Assembly: GCA_947034895.1 (NCBI GenBank)
Contig: OX344765.1
Location: forward strand, 27,099,001-27,163,000
Origin: Rhytidiadelphus loreus
Lineage: Eukaryota; Streptophyta; Bryopsida; Hypnales; Hylocomiaceae
Direction: 5' to 3'
DNA: 64,000 bases
The position numbers and the translations under genes were made by a program. Below are positions 37,131 through 47,976 of the stretch, in pieces (position 1 is the first letter of the stretch; each line of letters begins with the position of its first letter). The notes below the pieces were generated by a model. That model had not been told where the DNA came from. It searched no databases and saw only the letters and a program-made list of their open reading frames with translations.

Positions 37131-38106
37131 CCCTTAATCGCCCAAGGGGATCAAAAGTGTCCTCACACTGTCTAGTAGTCAACTTCAAAGTGTTGTAACT
37201 TTTGCATCCAATGTCCAAATTCAATAAAAACTTGTTGGGAAAGTTGCACATACTAGTTTATTTTTTGTGGTGAAATTCTTAGATCTAACCAAGATATACT
37301 AAGTTTTTGAAAGTCATTCAAAGTTTGCAGTTTCAATTTGACTTCACCACACTGCATTGAAATGGCTGCAACTTCGGGGGCTTGTATCTTTTTCATCAAA
37401 TTTTAATTTTCAATAAAACTTATTGGGTTTTTTTCCATAAATTCTACTTACTATGGTAAAATTTTCATGTAATTCCAAGTTGTTTTAAATGCTTGGGAGC
37501 AATTCGAAGTTCAAAATCCAAACATTTTTGCATTACAACGAACTTTGGTGGCTTATAACTTTTCCAGATAGGGTTTGTTTTCAATATTTTTTTGTTGGAA
37601 AAGTTGTGCATACTAGTCTTATTATTGTGGTAAAATTTTTATACCAATACAAGAAGTTATGAATGACTGAGAAGCATTTTAGTAGAAGTAGGTTCAACCA
37701 TAGATGTATTTTTTTGCTACTTTTTTCACTGTTTTTTGACATTTCAAAACAATTTTGCTAACGCAATGAGTCAAATTGAATGATTTTTTCTTCCACCAAA
37801 GTGTTTGTCGATATTTGAGTTTTGAATCACTTCCAAGTTTAAAGTTTTTTCATTTGAGTAGGTTTAGAAATCAAATATCACTTCCAAATGTGTTTTTAGG
37901 AAATTTCAGCATCTTTTTTCAACACTAGAACATTATAATCTTTCAATCTATGCAGTCAAATGAACCCAAATTTGATCTACACCATCTACAACATGCACAC
38001 TACAAGATTGTACGGTTGAGATTTCATACCTTATTCATATTTGGACTTATTGCACTTGAAAAGCAAGGTTGTTTTTTGACATGGTTAGGCCTTGGGCGGT
38101 GAGGGG
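37131..38106 (+). mobile_element. TTAA-family element (copy C), nested
   Basis: The ends are CCCTTAATCGCCCAAGG and, reverse-complemented, CCCCTCACCGCCCAAGG. TTAA lies on each side (37127-37130, 38107-38110). The corresponding empty site, with a single TTAA, is at 15031-15034 in the inverted copy. The interior repeats an AACTT..GGGGCTT.TA-type motif several times and encodes no protein. Confidence 0.85.
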
Positions 38107-38531
38107 TTAAAGAAAATCCTTGTTCACATGTGTGAAAATTTCAAAGAAATTAAATAAAAACTCCATTTGTAGTGAGCTACCCAAAATTGCTATATTGCCA
38201 AAAACGCAATTGGGTCCTTTAGGGATTAAAGATCATTTTTGGAAGTGAAATATATTTAATGTCAAAACAAACTCGCACTCATTGAACTAGAAATATTTGT
38301 AAGTGGAAAATTTTGAATATCTTTATCTTACAAATGAAAGAAAACTAGCACAAGAATCTACAAACATTTACATAGATGAAAAAGCAAAGATTTCTTGTGC
38401 TTTAGACATATTTGCATTCATCCATTATTTGAAATTTGCCAATGTTTAGTCCTTAATGTATTAAAAGAACCTCTTACGGCAACAAATAAGTATGATTGAA
38501 CAATGGCCAAAATGAAAGACAAAGCCATTAA

Positions 38532-39086
38532 TTTCTAAAGGAAAATTGTTCATGGAACTTACAATTGAAAATCTAGGTAGGTTCCTATGAAGTTAATTTT
38601 GGTCGGATGTTCACAAAATTGACACAAGGTGTAAACATGTACCCCCTTAGTGAGAATTCAATTTTTTTTCGGTCAAGTGTCCAAATCAAAAGTTATGTTG
38701 CCTTAAACTTTTCGGGCAGCTTTGGCAAAACTCTTCCTTTACTTTTGAAATTTGATTGGTACATAACTTACATGATACAAGATGCAAATGTAAAAAAACA
38801 AACCATATGTAGTGTAAAAATCTCATTCTAGGAGGAGTTATAGGTTGCCGGCTTTATCGGGCAAGACTGGAAAAAAAACTTTTTCTTCTAACTTCAAACA
38901 TTATAATCTTTCTATTTGTGCAGTCAAAGTTTCTGAATTGTTTTTCACGCTTTCCCATAGTAGTCTATTAAAAAAATTTACAACTGAATTTTGAAAAAAA
39001 AACATTTCATTTCATTTTTTCTCATTGACCTAAAAAGTGGTAGTTCTTCACAATTCTGCCCGAAAAATGCCTCCAGGCTCTAGGGA
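38532..39086 (+). mobile_element. TTAA-family element (copy I)
   Basis: It is flanked by TTAA (38528-38531 and 39087-39090). The left end TTTCTAAAGGAAAATTG matches CCCCTAAAGACCAATTG of 43131-44045, and interior blocks such as TTCCTATGAAGT.AATTTTGGTCG and GACACAAGGTGT.AAC.TGTAC are common to both. Confidence 0.65.
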
Positions 39087-39357
39087 TTAAAGCACAAACT
39101 TGAATTATATGAAAGAACAACAAACCCCATAAATACAAAAACAAAAGCAAATGTACACCTTAAATTAGTTAATTAGTTAATTTTGTTTTGTTTGATACAT
39201 TGAAATCTGAGAAACCATCAATTCTTTGGCCGCATTCTTGGTACCATTGGAAAGCTCTCCGCAAGGAGGTGTGCACAAACTTTGTTTCATGGTGTTTGGA
39301 CCTATTGTGTGAAAGTTACTGAATTTCAAAGTTTTTATGAACTCAACAAGTGGATTG

Positions 39358-39359
<2 letters not shown>

Positions 39360-39397
<38 letters not shown>
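39360..39397. repeat. (TA)n microsatellite
   Basis: About 19 uninterrupted TA dinucleotides. It produces artificial IYIYIY open frames on both strands. Confidence 0.95.
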
Positions 39398-39399
<2 letters not shown>

Positions 39400-39400
<1 letters not shown>

Positions 39401-40395
39401 TCTATTCATTAAGTGGTTAGAATTATTAGCAAGTTGTGCAAACATGCCTTTGCTAAATGTCTACAGCTACTTGAATGAACAAAAGATGTCGACTCACATA
39501 TTGTCTTCGAGAGGTCTACAACACAACACTTTGAAAATGCGAGATTATTAAGAAATTCATTAGAAAAGATTAGGGCTTTCATACACGTTGGTAAAATTGA
39601 TCTCAATACATTCGGTAGTTGAAGGCAACAATCTTTCACTATCAGCGATGATTTTTCCAAGAGAATCACAATAACCATATCACTACTCAACCCTAATCAC
39701 AGCAATGCACAAACACTTCCAAGAATTCGCAAACTACTGCTGAAAACACCAAATGCAGCGGTTCCTTGCTCAATTTGCTTACAATGACAAATGCCGAAAG
39801 CAAAGAAATCAGCTTTCCCTCCCCCCCAAACCAATCCAGAATGGTTGCGAAACTAAAATTCTTCAGCCTGAATGTTTATGCAAATCGGGAGTTCATAGAA
39901 GACTGCCGCAGACGAATGACAACTGGAATGAGCAAGCCAAGAGAAAGCGAGATCACAACTTTGTTATCGTCCACACGATATCGCGCACCACAGGAAACCG
40001 TGCATTTTCTTCGTAGGAAGCTCTTGCCCTTGTTTTTCCATCACAACTGCCACACTTCTAAAGCTTGAAATGGAGCTCCTCCGTTACTTAGGTACATTCG
40101 CTGCGCTTACAATTCAATGTAACTTTAGGGTTAGGGCAAAATGGGAGCGTGCATGGCCATGTCCAGCAGCTTGAAATCGGAGACGGAGCTCGCCAATGGG
40201 CGCCCATCTTAAGGATTTTGACGAAAACGTGGGAGTTGGAGGCCCCTTTCGATGGCACTTCTTAAGTTGCTACCAGGTGAAACGTGAAAACCAAGTTTCC
40301 CCAAAGACACCCTTAGTCCATGTTTTGCAAATGACCAGTTCGAGCTTCTGACCTCCTTGCGCTAGAAGCACCGCTCCAATGTAGTTGCGCTCCGG
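39400..40395. other. Less AT-rich spacer before the F-box relic
   Basis: Open frames at 39753-40068 (plus) and 39409-39690 (minus) match no family I know. A possible N-terminus MGACMAMSSSLKSETELANG begins at 40139 and stops after 23 codons. Confidence 0.35.
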
Positions 40396-40399
40396 ACGC

Positions 40400-40800
40400 A
40401 CAACCATGGCCACACCACCAAGCTTTGGCGATGGCGACGGCGACGAAATGAATGCCTCTCTCTGGGGCGAGCTCCAGAGCTTCTTTGACCTCTCGTTGAT
40501 CTACGCCAAGCTCCCCCTGGCGCCCTTCTTCCGCCTGCGCCAAGTCTGGTAGGAATGGAACCGCCTGCCTTTGGATTGCTAATTTCTGGAACAAAACTTC
40601 AAACCTCCGATTTCCAACCTTTACTTCGTCGTCGCTCGAAGAACGGGACACCGCCTCTGGACTTACCAAGACTCCTCGTGCACTTTATCGCCTCTGCCTC
40701 GAAGACGATGTGAAGCTCTAGGAAGATTCCGACTGCAACCGCGTCTTCGATCTTCACACTCACGTGTTTCAATCTTTGCTGCCTCTACCCCCGAGATGAT
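40400..40800 (+). pseudogene. F-box protein relic
   Basis: From ATG 40400 the frame reads MATPPSFGDGDGDE and then LWGELQSFFDLSLIYAKLPL, followed by APFFRLRQVW, a TAG stop, and EWNRLPLDC. This follows the plant F-box plan LW..LP..L...IL..LPL..FFR.R.VCK.WN. A second stop (TAA) and frame changes occur further on, where TYQDSS and LYRLCLEDD recall the linker to a kelch region. The kelch repeats are gone. GC content is well above the neighbouring AT-rich transposons. Confidence 0.6.
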
Positions 40801-43130
40801 TATGGTCTGTCCCCGGGACATCAATTTGAGGAAACGGCAATTCGGGTGTTGATTTGTCTTGGTTAGCCGTCTCTTTGATTGAGAGTTTTTTGAAATTTGA
40901 GTGATCTTTTAACCCTGATTTGAATCGATAATTTGTGTATTTGCGTTGTTGCTCTTCCGTAGTTGGATGTACCCGGTATTTGTGCAGGATGATGGTTCTA
41001 CGGGGATGATGGTGGACACAACCCTAATTCCCTATGAATTTAAATAGGGCTTTAGTTACCGAGGATTGGAGAACCAACATTTACTATTCAAATAGTGGTG
41101 TTGGATGTTGGAGTTGTTGCATCATATGTATTGGAGCCCATACCTTCCACACTATCGAACATACATTATAACAAATTTTTATGTATGTTGGTTGAGAATT
41201 ATTTTAGAGAGGGTGTTTTGTCTACACATATGATCTCAAGAATTATGTGTGGCATTACAACGTGTTTGGGGGTTCTACAATCGATGAGTGGAAGTATGGC
41301 AGCATTGGTGTATGACAAGATTGGTGGTTTGGGTTTGGGTTTGGAATGAAGCCCAAATTAGTTCTTATAGTATGACAAATGAATACCCATTTTGATGAAG
41401 TCATGGATGTTGTTTGATTGCATGCCCAAAGATTTGTGTAAATGGATGACGAGGGGTTAAGGGCATCAAAATGTTCTAAATACATTTTGTGGTTAGCATG
41501 CACTTGTGTACAATTGCTTGGAGGTTGAGGAGAGGGCCATTCTATATAACTTGGATTAGAAGATGTGGGACAAAATTGAATTCATCGGAAACACTAATGT
41601 CTTCATAAAAGAAATGCGCAATCAAAATAAGACCTTCAAATTGTTCCAAAATTTGATACAAAAGTGTTGATTGCAAACTACAAAGTTTGTGATCTACCTT
41701 GAATACTCTTGTCATTGAGGTAAGTAGGTTCTTTCTTTAGTGATTCTTCCATGAGTTCCATCAAATATTTTTTTTCTCATCTTTAATTGGTAGTTTTGGA
41801 TTTTTCTTAGGAACTTGCCTCTACATTTGTTGTTACTCCTTTGTAGTGGTGTTCTAAATCCTAGTGTTAATTGATTGCAATTCCTTCCAATTTTGGTTAA
41901 AGTGGGACTTACTTTAGGATTTTAGGATTATTTTTAGGATTTAATTTTCTTTTGTTATTATTGCATAAAATAGATCTATAGTATCTCTATGCAGTAAATA
42001 AGGAAAGTTAGAATTTGAATGAAAGACAAGAATCAAAACTAGAGCTATTGGAACAAATTGAAAATGTAATTGACCTCCAATTTATCACTTTGAGATTTAG
42101 AGGAGTTGTTGTGTGATAGTGCAAAAAATACAAGGTTTAGGATTTAGGTTTCTTTTTTGGATGGGTTCTAAAATATTGATCTATATTTTCTAAGTCTAAC
42201 ATGTTTGATTTTTTTTGGTGAAGTCATTGTTGATTGATGTCACCGGTGTGAGTTCAAATCATGAAGAATTGAAATCATCTTATTAGTCTATAGAAGACCT
42301 TTGATTTTCTAATTTACATAGCGTAGATGGCATTGGCTTTTATGAATTTTGGTTGTTCCAAACCAAAATCTTATAGAGATACTTATGGTCTTAATGTTTT
42401 AAGGCTTATAGATGGGATGGCATCAGATTGCCATATTAGATGAGTTTAATTAATTATTATGTATTATTTTTTTTATTTCTAATTGGATTTTTTTGTTGCA
42501 TGGTTATTTTATTGTCATGTGTAATTTTTTTTAAGTATTATTTCATTCATTCATTTAAAATAGATTTCATTTAAGTGTTGCTACCAAAACTTTTATTAAA
42601 AGTTTCATATTGCTATAAACTCTAAAATTCTATCCTCATTTTTACTTTACCCACAATCATAGGTCCTTCACTTTGAAATTTCTAAAAAAAAATTTAAGTT
42701 GATGAATTCACCTACTAGTTCCATGTATTGTACAATAGCTCAACATGTCTTTTGCTTATACAAGCTCCTTGGGAAGATTGTTTTTTGTAATTTAAGGATT
42801 ATATTATATTTTTTTATACACCTCAATTAAAAGGATATTTGATATGGGTCTATTTACCTTGATTATTTACATTTCATATGGTTGTATTTTTACATAAAAA
42901 ACTGCAAGGGGCATATTTCCAAATACCCTATTGTTTTTATAAATTTATTTATGCTTTTTTTAAAGTGGGCCTATTTTACATATAAAATTTAATTGTCCAA
43001 TTTTTTCCAACCCCACCCTTTTTCACAAATTTCTTTGACCTCTATTGCATACATCTATAGGGGATACACCATGAAACCAATAAGTAACAATCAATTCAAT
43101 TCAAGTGCCCATTGACCAAATGACTTTTAA
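40800..43130. other. AT-rich intergenic DNA
   Basis: No supported coding region. The 84-codon frame at 41095-41349 (plus) is of unknown origin. Below 41700 the sequence is repeat-like AT-rich DNA with no assignable ends. Confidence 0.35.
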
Positions 43131-44045
43131 CCCCTAAAGACCAATTGTTTGTTGAATGGATAATTGAAAATACAAATAGATTCCTATGAAGTCAATTTTG
43201 GTCGAATGTTCATGAAATTTGACACAAGGTGTGAACGTGTACTTCCTTACTACAGTATAATTTTTTTTATCAAAAGCCTAAATCAAAAGTTATGTTAACC
43301 TGAACTTTTTGGGTAGCTAAGGCAATTTGGGCATCTTTGGCAAAAATACTCATCAACTTTTGAAATTTGGCATGTATGTTTCTAATAAAATAAAGACTAC
43401 AATTGTCAAAAAAAATTAGTTTTCAAATCACATTCTAAGAGGAGTCAAACTTTGTTAGCTATATATTGAGGCGGCTTCAAGAAAAACATTTTCTTCTAAC
43501 TTCAAACCTACTATCTTATAATCTATGAAGTCAAAGTTTTTGAAATTTTTCCCAAACATTTCAAGTGTTTGTCTCTAACTTTTTACCATTTGGATTCCAA
43601 ATAAAAATTTCCTCACTGCATAAGAAATCATCAAAAAATGACTAATGTGTTGTCAATGTACTTAACTTCCTTCCATTGCAGGGTGATTTAGAGTAAGCTA
43701 GAGTCTATATTTGCTTTCTAAGTGAATTTAACATCATATACTTATGAATGGTAAAAATCCTCATTTTTCTGTAGAGCAAAATTTTTATTCCCGTAGGGCT
43801 CAAAGTCTAAGTCTGACCTTGTTTATTAGAAATGAAAAAAGTTTTTATTCTCACTTCAAACATTATAATCTTTCAATCCACATAGTCAAATGGTTTGAAA
43901 TTTTTTCCACACATTGCCTTATTTGTTTAATACACTTTTGTATGTTTGAATTTTTTTTTAAATGAATATTTTATTTTGGCCAATGTATCAAAAATTGACA
44001 ATTTTTTACTTTTCTTCTTCCAAAACACCCTCCAATTTTGAGGGG
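43131..44045 (+). mobile_element. TTAA-family element (copy F)
   Basis: It is flanked by TTAA (43127-43130, 44046-44049). The left end is CCCCTAAAGACCAATTG; the right end reverse-complements to CCCCTCAAAATTGGAGGG. The left half matches 38532-39086 and the right half matches 1560-2018, so the two partial relatives overlap on this copy. Non-coding. Confidence 0.75.
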
Positions 44046-44049
44046 TTAA

Positions 44050-46200
44050 TAATAAGCTTACCATTCAACACTTCAAAATCTCCATTGAAACCATCCCATA
44101 ATCATCCCATTCAATATAAGTATGTTTAACACATATAGTTTCAAAGATTGAAGTTAAATGGATTATAAACTCTATACTTGTATTTTACAATTTACAATTT
44201 GTTTAACCTACTAAGGTAAACCTTCCTATTTATGCAATTTGACATTTTCTACCACTTGTGGTGAATGTCTTACATTTACACTTAATTTTTTTAATATGTA
44301 CACTACTAGTACCGTGGCACAATTTCACTCAACTACCTTTCATTGTAAATTTTCTTGATTATGTACATTTTATCATCCACATGAAATTATCTTTCGACAT
44401 CTATAGTTATTGTCCTATAAAATTTTTGTGTGGCTCCTATCTGTCAAGGCTAACTTACTAATAAAAATTCTTACTACATGATGTTTTTACGCAACTTAAT
44501 TTTTATATATATATATAGCATTTCATGAACCCTATAGTAGCCCTACATATTATATAAAATTTCCTTGCTTCAAATTAAATGGCCCCTATCTTTTAACTCA
44601 TTTAGTTTTTTACAAAACTAATAGTGATCACCTTGGGACGGCTCTTCAAATTTTTGGAATTTGATTTACAATATTTCACTTTGACAATTTACAGGAAAAA
44701 AACTTGGTCTAAAACAACAATTTGACTTCACAAAACTACCAAAACTCGTGGTCTCTCAATTATTTATCATGCAACTTTACATTTGCAATTTGCATTACAT
44801 ATAGTCTAATTGCAAACTAACTCACAAATAGAATATATGATGTCCTAATGGATAGTTGCTTAGGGGAACTATCATAATACAAATTTAAAGTATAATGCAA
44901 TTTATATGAAGATTAATAATTACTGACAAATCATTTTTCAAGGATTTGCTAATAATCTTTTTAGAGATTTGTACAGAACTTACAAGCAAGTAGCCATCAC
45001 CTTGAGGCAACTACCACTCACTAAAAACAATCAAGTACTATACATTGGTAATTTAATTTCCCATCCACTCATTGCCTAAAGAAGCAATTCTTCATTGTTG
45101 GATTCACATTGGAAGAATGCAATTATTAGGCTCAGAAGTAGAATACAATATATAATCAAATTCAAATAATTAGATTGCAACACATTCTATCATGCAAGTC
45201 ACTCAATGTTTGCATTATAGGGATGTTTTAAGATAAATAAGTTATTTATATAAGTGGGGTGGTAGGAGTTACAATAATCTTTGTGGGTTATCTAAGAGTT
45301 TTAATTTCCCATAGTCTAGTCAAAAGATATGATTGACTCATACGCAACATGTCAATTTTATATACTCATGATAAATCCACCTTGATTAAAATAGGCTCAA
45401 CTAAGATAACTAGGGCAATTAAGTTGAATTTTGGATTCAAAAGTCTATTTGTGATTTAAAGCCTCCTATCAAAAGTTATGAACCAAATTCAATGAGGTCA
45501 AATGAAAATGTACTTCCTTCCCCTTCTTTGAATTTGGAACATGATGTTTCCATGCTACCCACTATAGAGACAATAAAAATACTCTCCTAAAAAATTGGAT
45601 GAAAAAATAAAACATCATTATCCATTTTTGTCCATTTGAAATCATTCACAAACTTAAGGATTTTTTAAAAAATCATTTATGGCTAAAAAAACAATACAAG
45701 TATTTTTTGGAGGGAATATTTTCTTTTTGTAATGGCTAAAATTTCTAGAATGCTAAAAGAATATTTGAATAGAGGTATTCTATTTTGGATGAATGTATGC
45801 CTATGCATACATTTGGATGAATAAGTGCATGTTTTCATCCGTATCTATTGGAAGTCGAGAAGCTCATTGCAACGATCACTTTCTTCACTAAAAGCATCTC
45901 TATCAATGGCTTCCCTATCCCTATCCAAATGAATTTCATCTAGATAAGGAAGAAAATTTCCCATCAACATTCCCTATCTCTAATAATTTAAGGAGGGGGG
46001 GTCCAAATTCGCCAAATGGGATGATGGATGGGGAACTCAAATAGAGTAATCCCTAAAACTTCTTTCACCTTTCCAACATGAGTTGTACTTCATTGATTTG
46101 TGGGAGTGATATTCATTTGACCTTGCTACTATTTCTATAGTTTTATTCTGACTTCTCCCTACCTCTATTTAACAATAAGTAGAAAATTTAGGGTAGAACT
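44050..46200. other. AT-rich intergenic DNA
   Basis: No coding signal. A possible MITE end (AAGCATCTCTATCAATGG at 45891) lacks a convincing partner. Confidence 0.35.
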
Positions 46201-47976
46201 AGTGGAGGCTTGCATTTCCTATCCCCATCTTTGCTCCCCTTCATCCAATAGGTGGATGTTCCAAGGCTCCACGGAACCGGGACTTTTGTCACGGTCACCC
46301 GTGCGCGCGGATAGCGAACGCGGGTTTAGGGTCGTCTCTCTCTGTCTCGAGCTGCCATCCCACCGTCACTATTGCGTAGAACAAGAATCTCTCTTCGTCA
46401 CGCATTGAATTTCCTCAACCATGGTGGTTGATTACGCAACCTCAGTCGTAAGCTGAATCGGAACCGTGTACACCCAGATCGCTTCCGCACTTCTCCGTTT
46501 CTTTCGTCGACAGTTTTGACCTCAAGTTGGCCAAGAAATCACCAATTTCTCGCTGTCGCATGGAAATTCTCACTCTTAGCTCTCCAGCGGAGTAAACATA
46601 CTCACAATTCGACATGCACGGGCGAAAGACAACCATGATCAGTGGAAACGATGGAGAATTGAATAGAAAAGCAGGATGTGGACATGGTGAAATATTATTG
46701 ATTCGAATCATTCGAAGTTCGCCAATGCAGGGGAGTGAGGAGTGCGCATTGATGGCACTCATGTGCGCAACAGGGCGATGAAGGCGCACGTTTGTTGGAG
46801 AGGGTTTTCCGGTAAGTAAGGCGCATTTGTCCCAGTTCAGTTTGCCACTGTCAACCTTGGGATTGCCATTTTTTGCTTTTACCGCGCGAAGTTTCCGGTT
46901 GATTTGCCAGGGGTTGACGCGGTTTGGGCTATGATTAGCGCTCTGAGCCTACCCGGTTTGCGGGATCTAATTCCGGCGTAAATTTTCTGGTATTGTAGTG
47001 GTCGTAACTGTTACAGGAGTGTCTGTAAGAGTAACTTAAATTAAGTGTGCTTGCCATCCTGAGGAAAAGCTCCAAGTTCACCGTTGGTGAGATCTTTTAG
47101 ATCCGACTTCAGATCGCCACAGCCATGGCTTAAGCTTAGATCTTTCTAGCGTCTATTTGAGTTCCGAATTCTGAATGCTGGCTGTTGGTTGGTGATGATC
47201 CGGCGGTTCACTACTCCTCGGTCTCTTTTGTAATCTGACGAAGTTACTTCTACTGATCAGTCATGGAAGTCAGAATTCTTCACTTGATTCCCTTCTTCAG
47301 TTGTTTCTGAAGACTTTGCTTCGCGCCTTGGTGGATTCCGTTCGTGTTGCCGATCCGTTTGGCGCCTCCTTGCATTGACCAGGGTTTCCGAGACCTGTCG
47401 ACCTTTTACTTTCGAGTCGCTTTTTTCATGACGCCCGCCTTGCATGCTCCGCTCCATCGCTTTAGGTTTTCTCCATGTTTTAGATCACCACTGTCGGGTC
47501 TCTGCGGTCCAATTGTCCTGCTGCTTTTTTTTTTTTTTTTCTGATGGAATTTTAGTTGGGGAGTATCCAAATCCCCTCCTACTCGAATCTATGTGCTGGT
47601 GAGGTGCAGAATTTCATGCTGCTTCGATCACAACTTGGTGTTTTGGAGAACAATGCCGCGACTTTTGTTGCGCTTTAGGGGAGCAAGTGGATTTTATTCC
47701 GCGTCACCCGCTTCGTACATCGTTTGGTGCCTTTCGGTTCCTCGTGAGGCGAGTTGATGCTGGTGTCAGTCCGATTAGGTTTAACTTGAAGAATTCTTAC
47801 CACCTTGTTGCGTCACCAGAACGTAGGCGTGGGTTTAGCAAGAGCAACTCTCGCACCAAGTGGAGACCCAAATTGTGGAATCGAGGCGTTGTTGCAAAGG
47901 AGCTGTGGAGTTTCCGGAGTTGCAAAGCAGTTACGGAAGCTTGGCGATTTTGAGAGGAACCAAGAACGAAATTCCT
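46200..47976 (+). promoter_or_regulatory. Upstream region and probable 5' leader of the BTB gene
   Basis: GC rises from about 46250, as expected for a promoter and leader. A 15-base T run sits at 47527-47541. Several short open frames on both strands (for example 46442-46789 minus and 47687-47953 plus) have no family match and would act only as upstream ORFs if transcribed. Transcription start not determined. Confidence 0.35.

Larger units (their letters stand above)
35377..38225 (+). mobile_element. TTAA-flanked element (copy D) carrying two nested elements
   Basis: The outer ends are CCCCTAAAATTCCTTGACTA after TTAA (35373-35376) and a right end that reverse-complements to TCCCTAAAGGACCCAATTG before TTAA (38226-38229). 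Removing the insertions at 35889-36819 and 37131-38106 leaves about 930 bp, collinear with the inverted copy at 14936-15836 and with the ends of the short copy at 54310-54651. Confidence 0.75.

Noticed and set aside
39177..39551. Open frames with IYIYIYIY
   Set aside because: Both are translations of the (TA)n microsatellite at 39360-39397.
45885..46240. Possible MITE starting AAGCATCTCTATCAATGG
   Set aside because: The candidate right end does not match well enough to define an element.
46442..46789. 115-codon minus-strand frame
   Set aside because: No recognisable family and it lies in the upstream region of the BTB gene; length alone is not evidence.
47860..47976. Upstream in-frame start of the BTB protein
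   Set aside because: It would add 39 residues with no family similarity, while the start at 47977 places the T1 motif DRVNLNVGG at the expected distance from the N-terminus.
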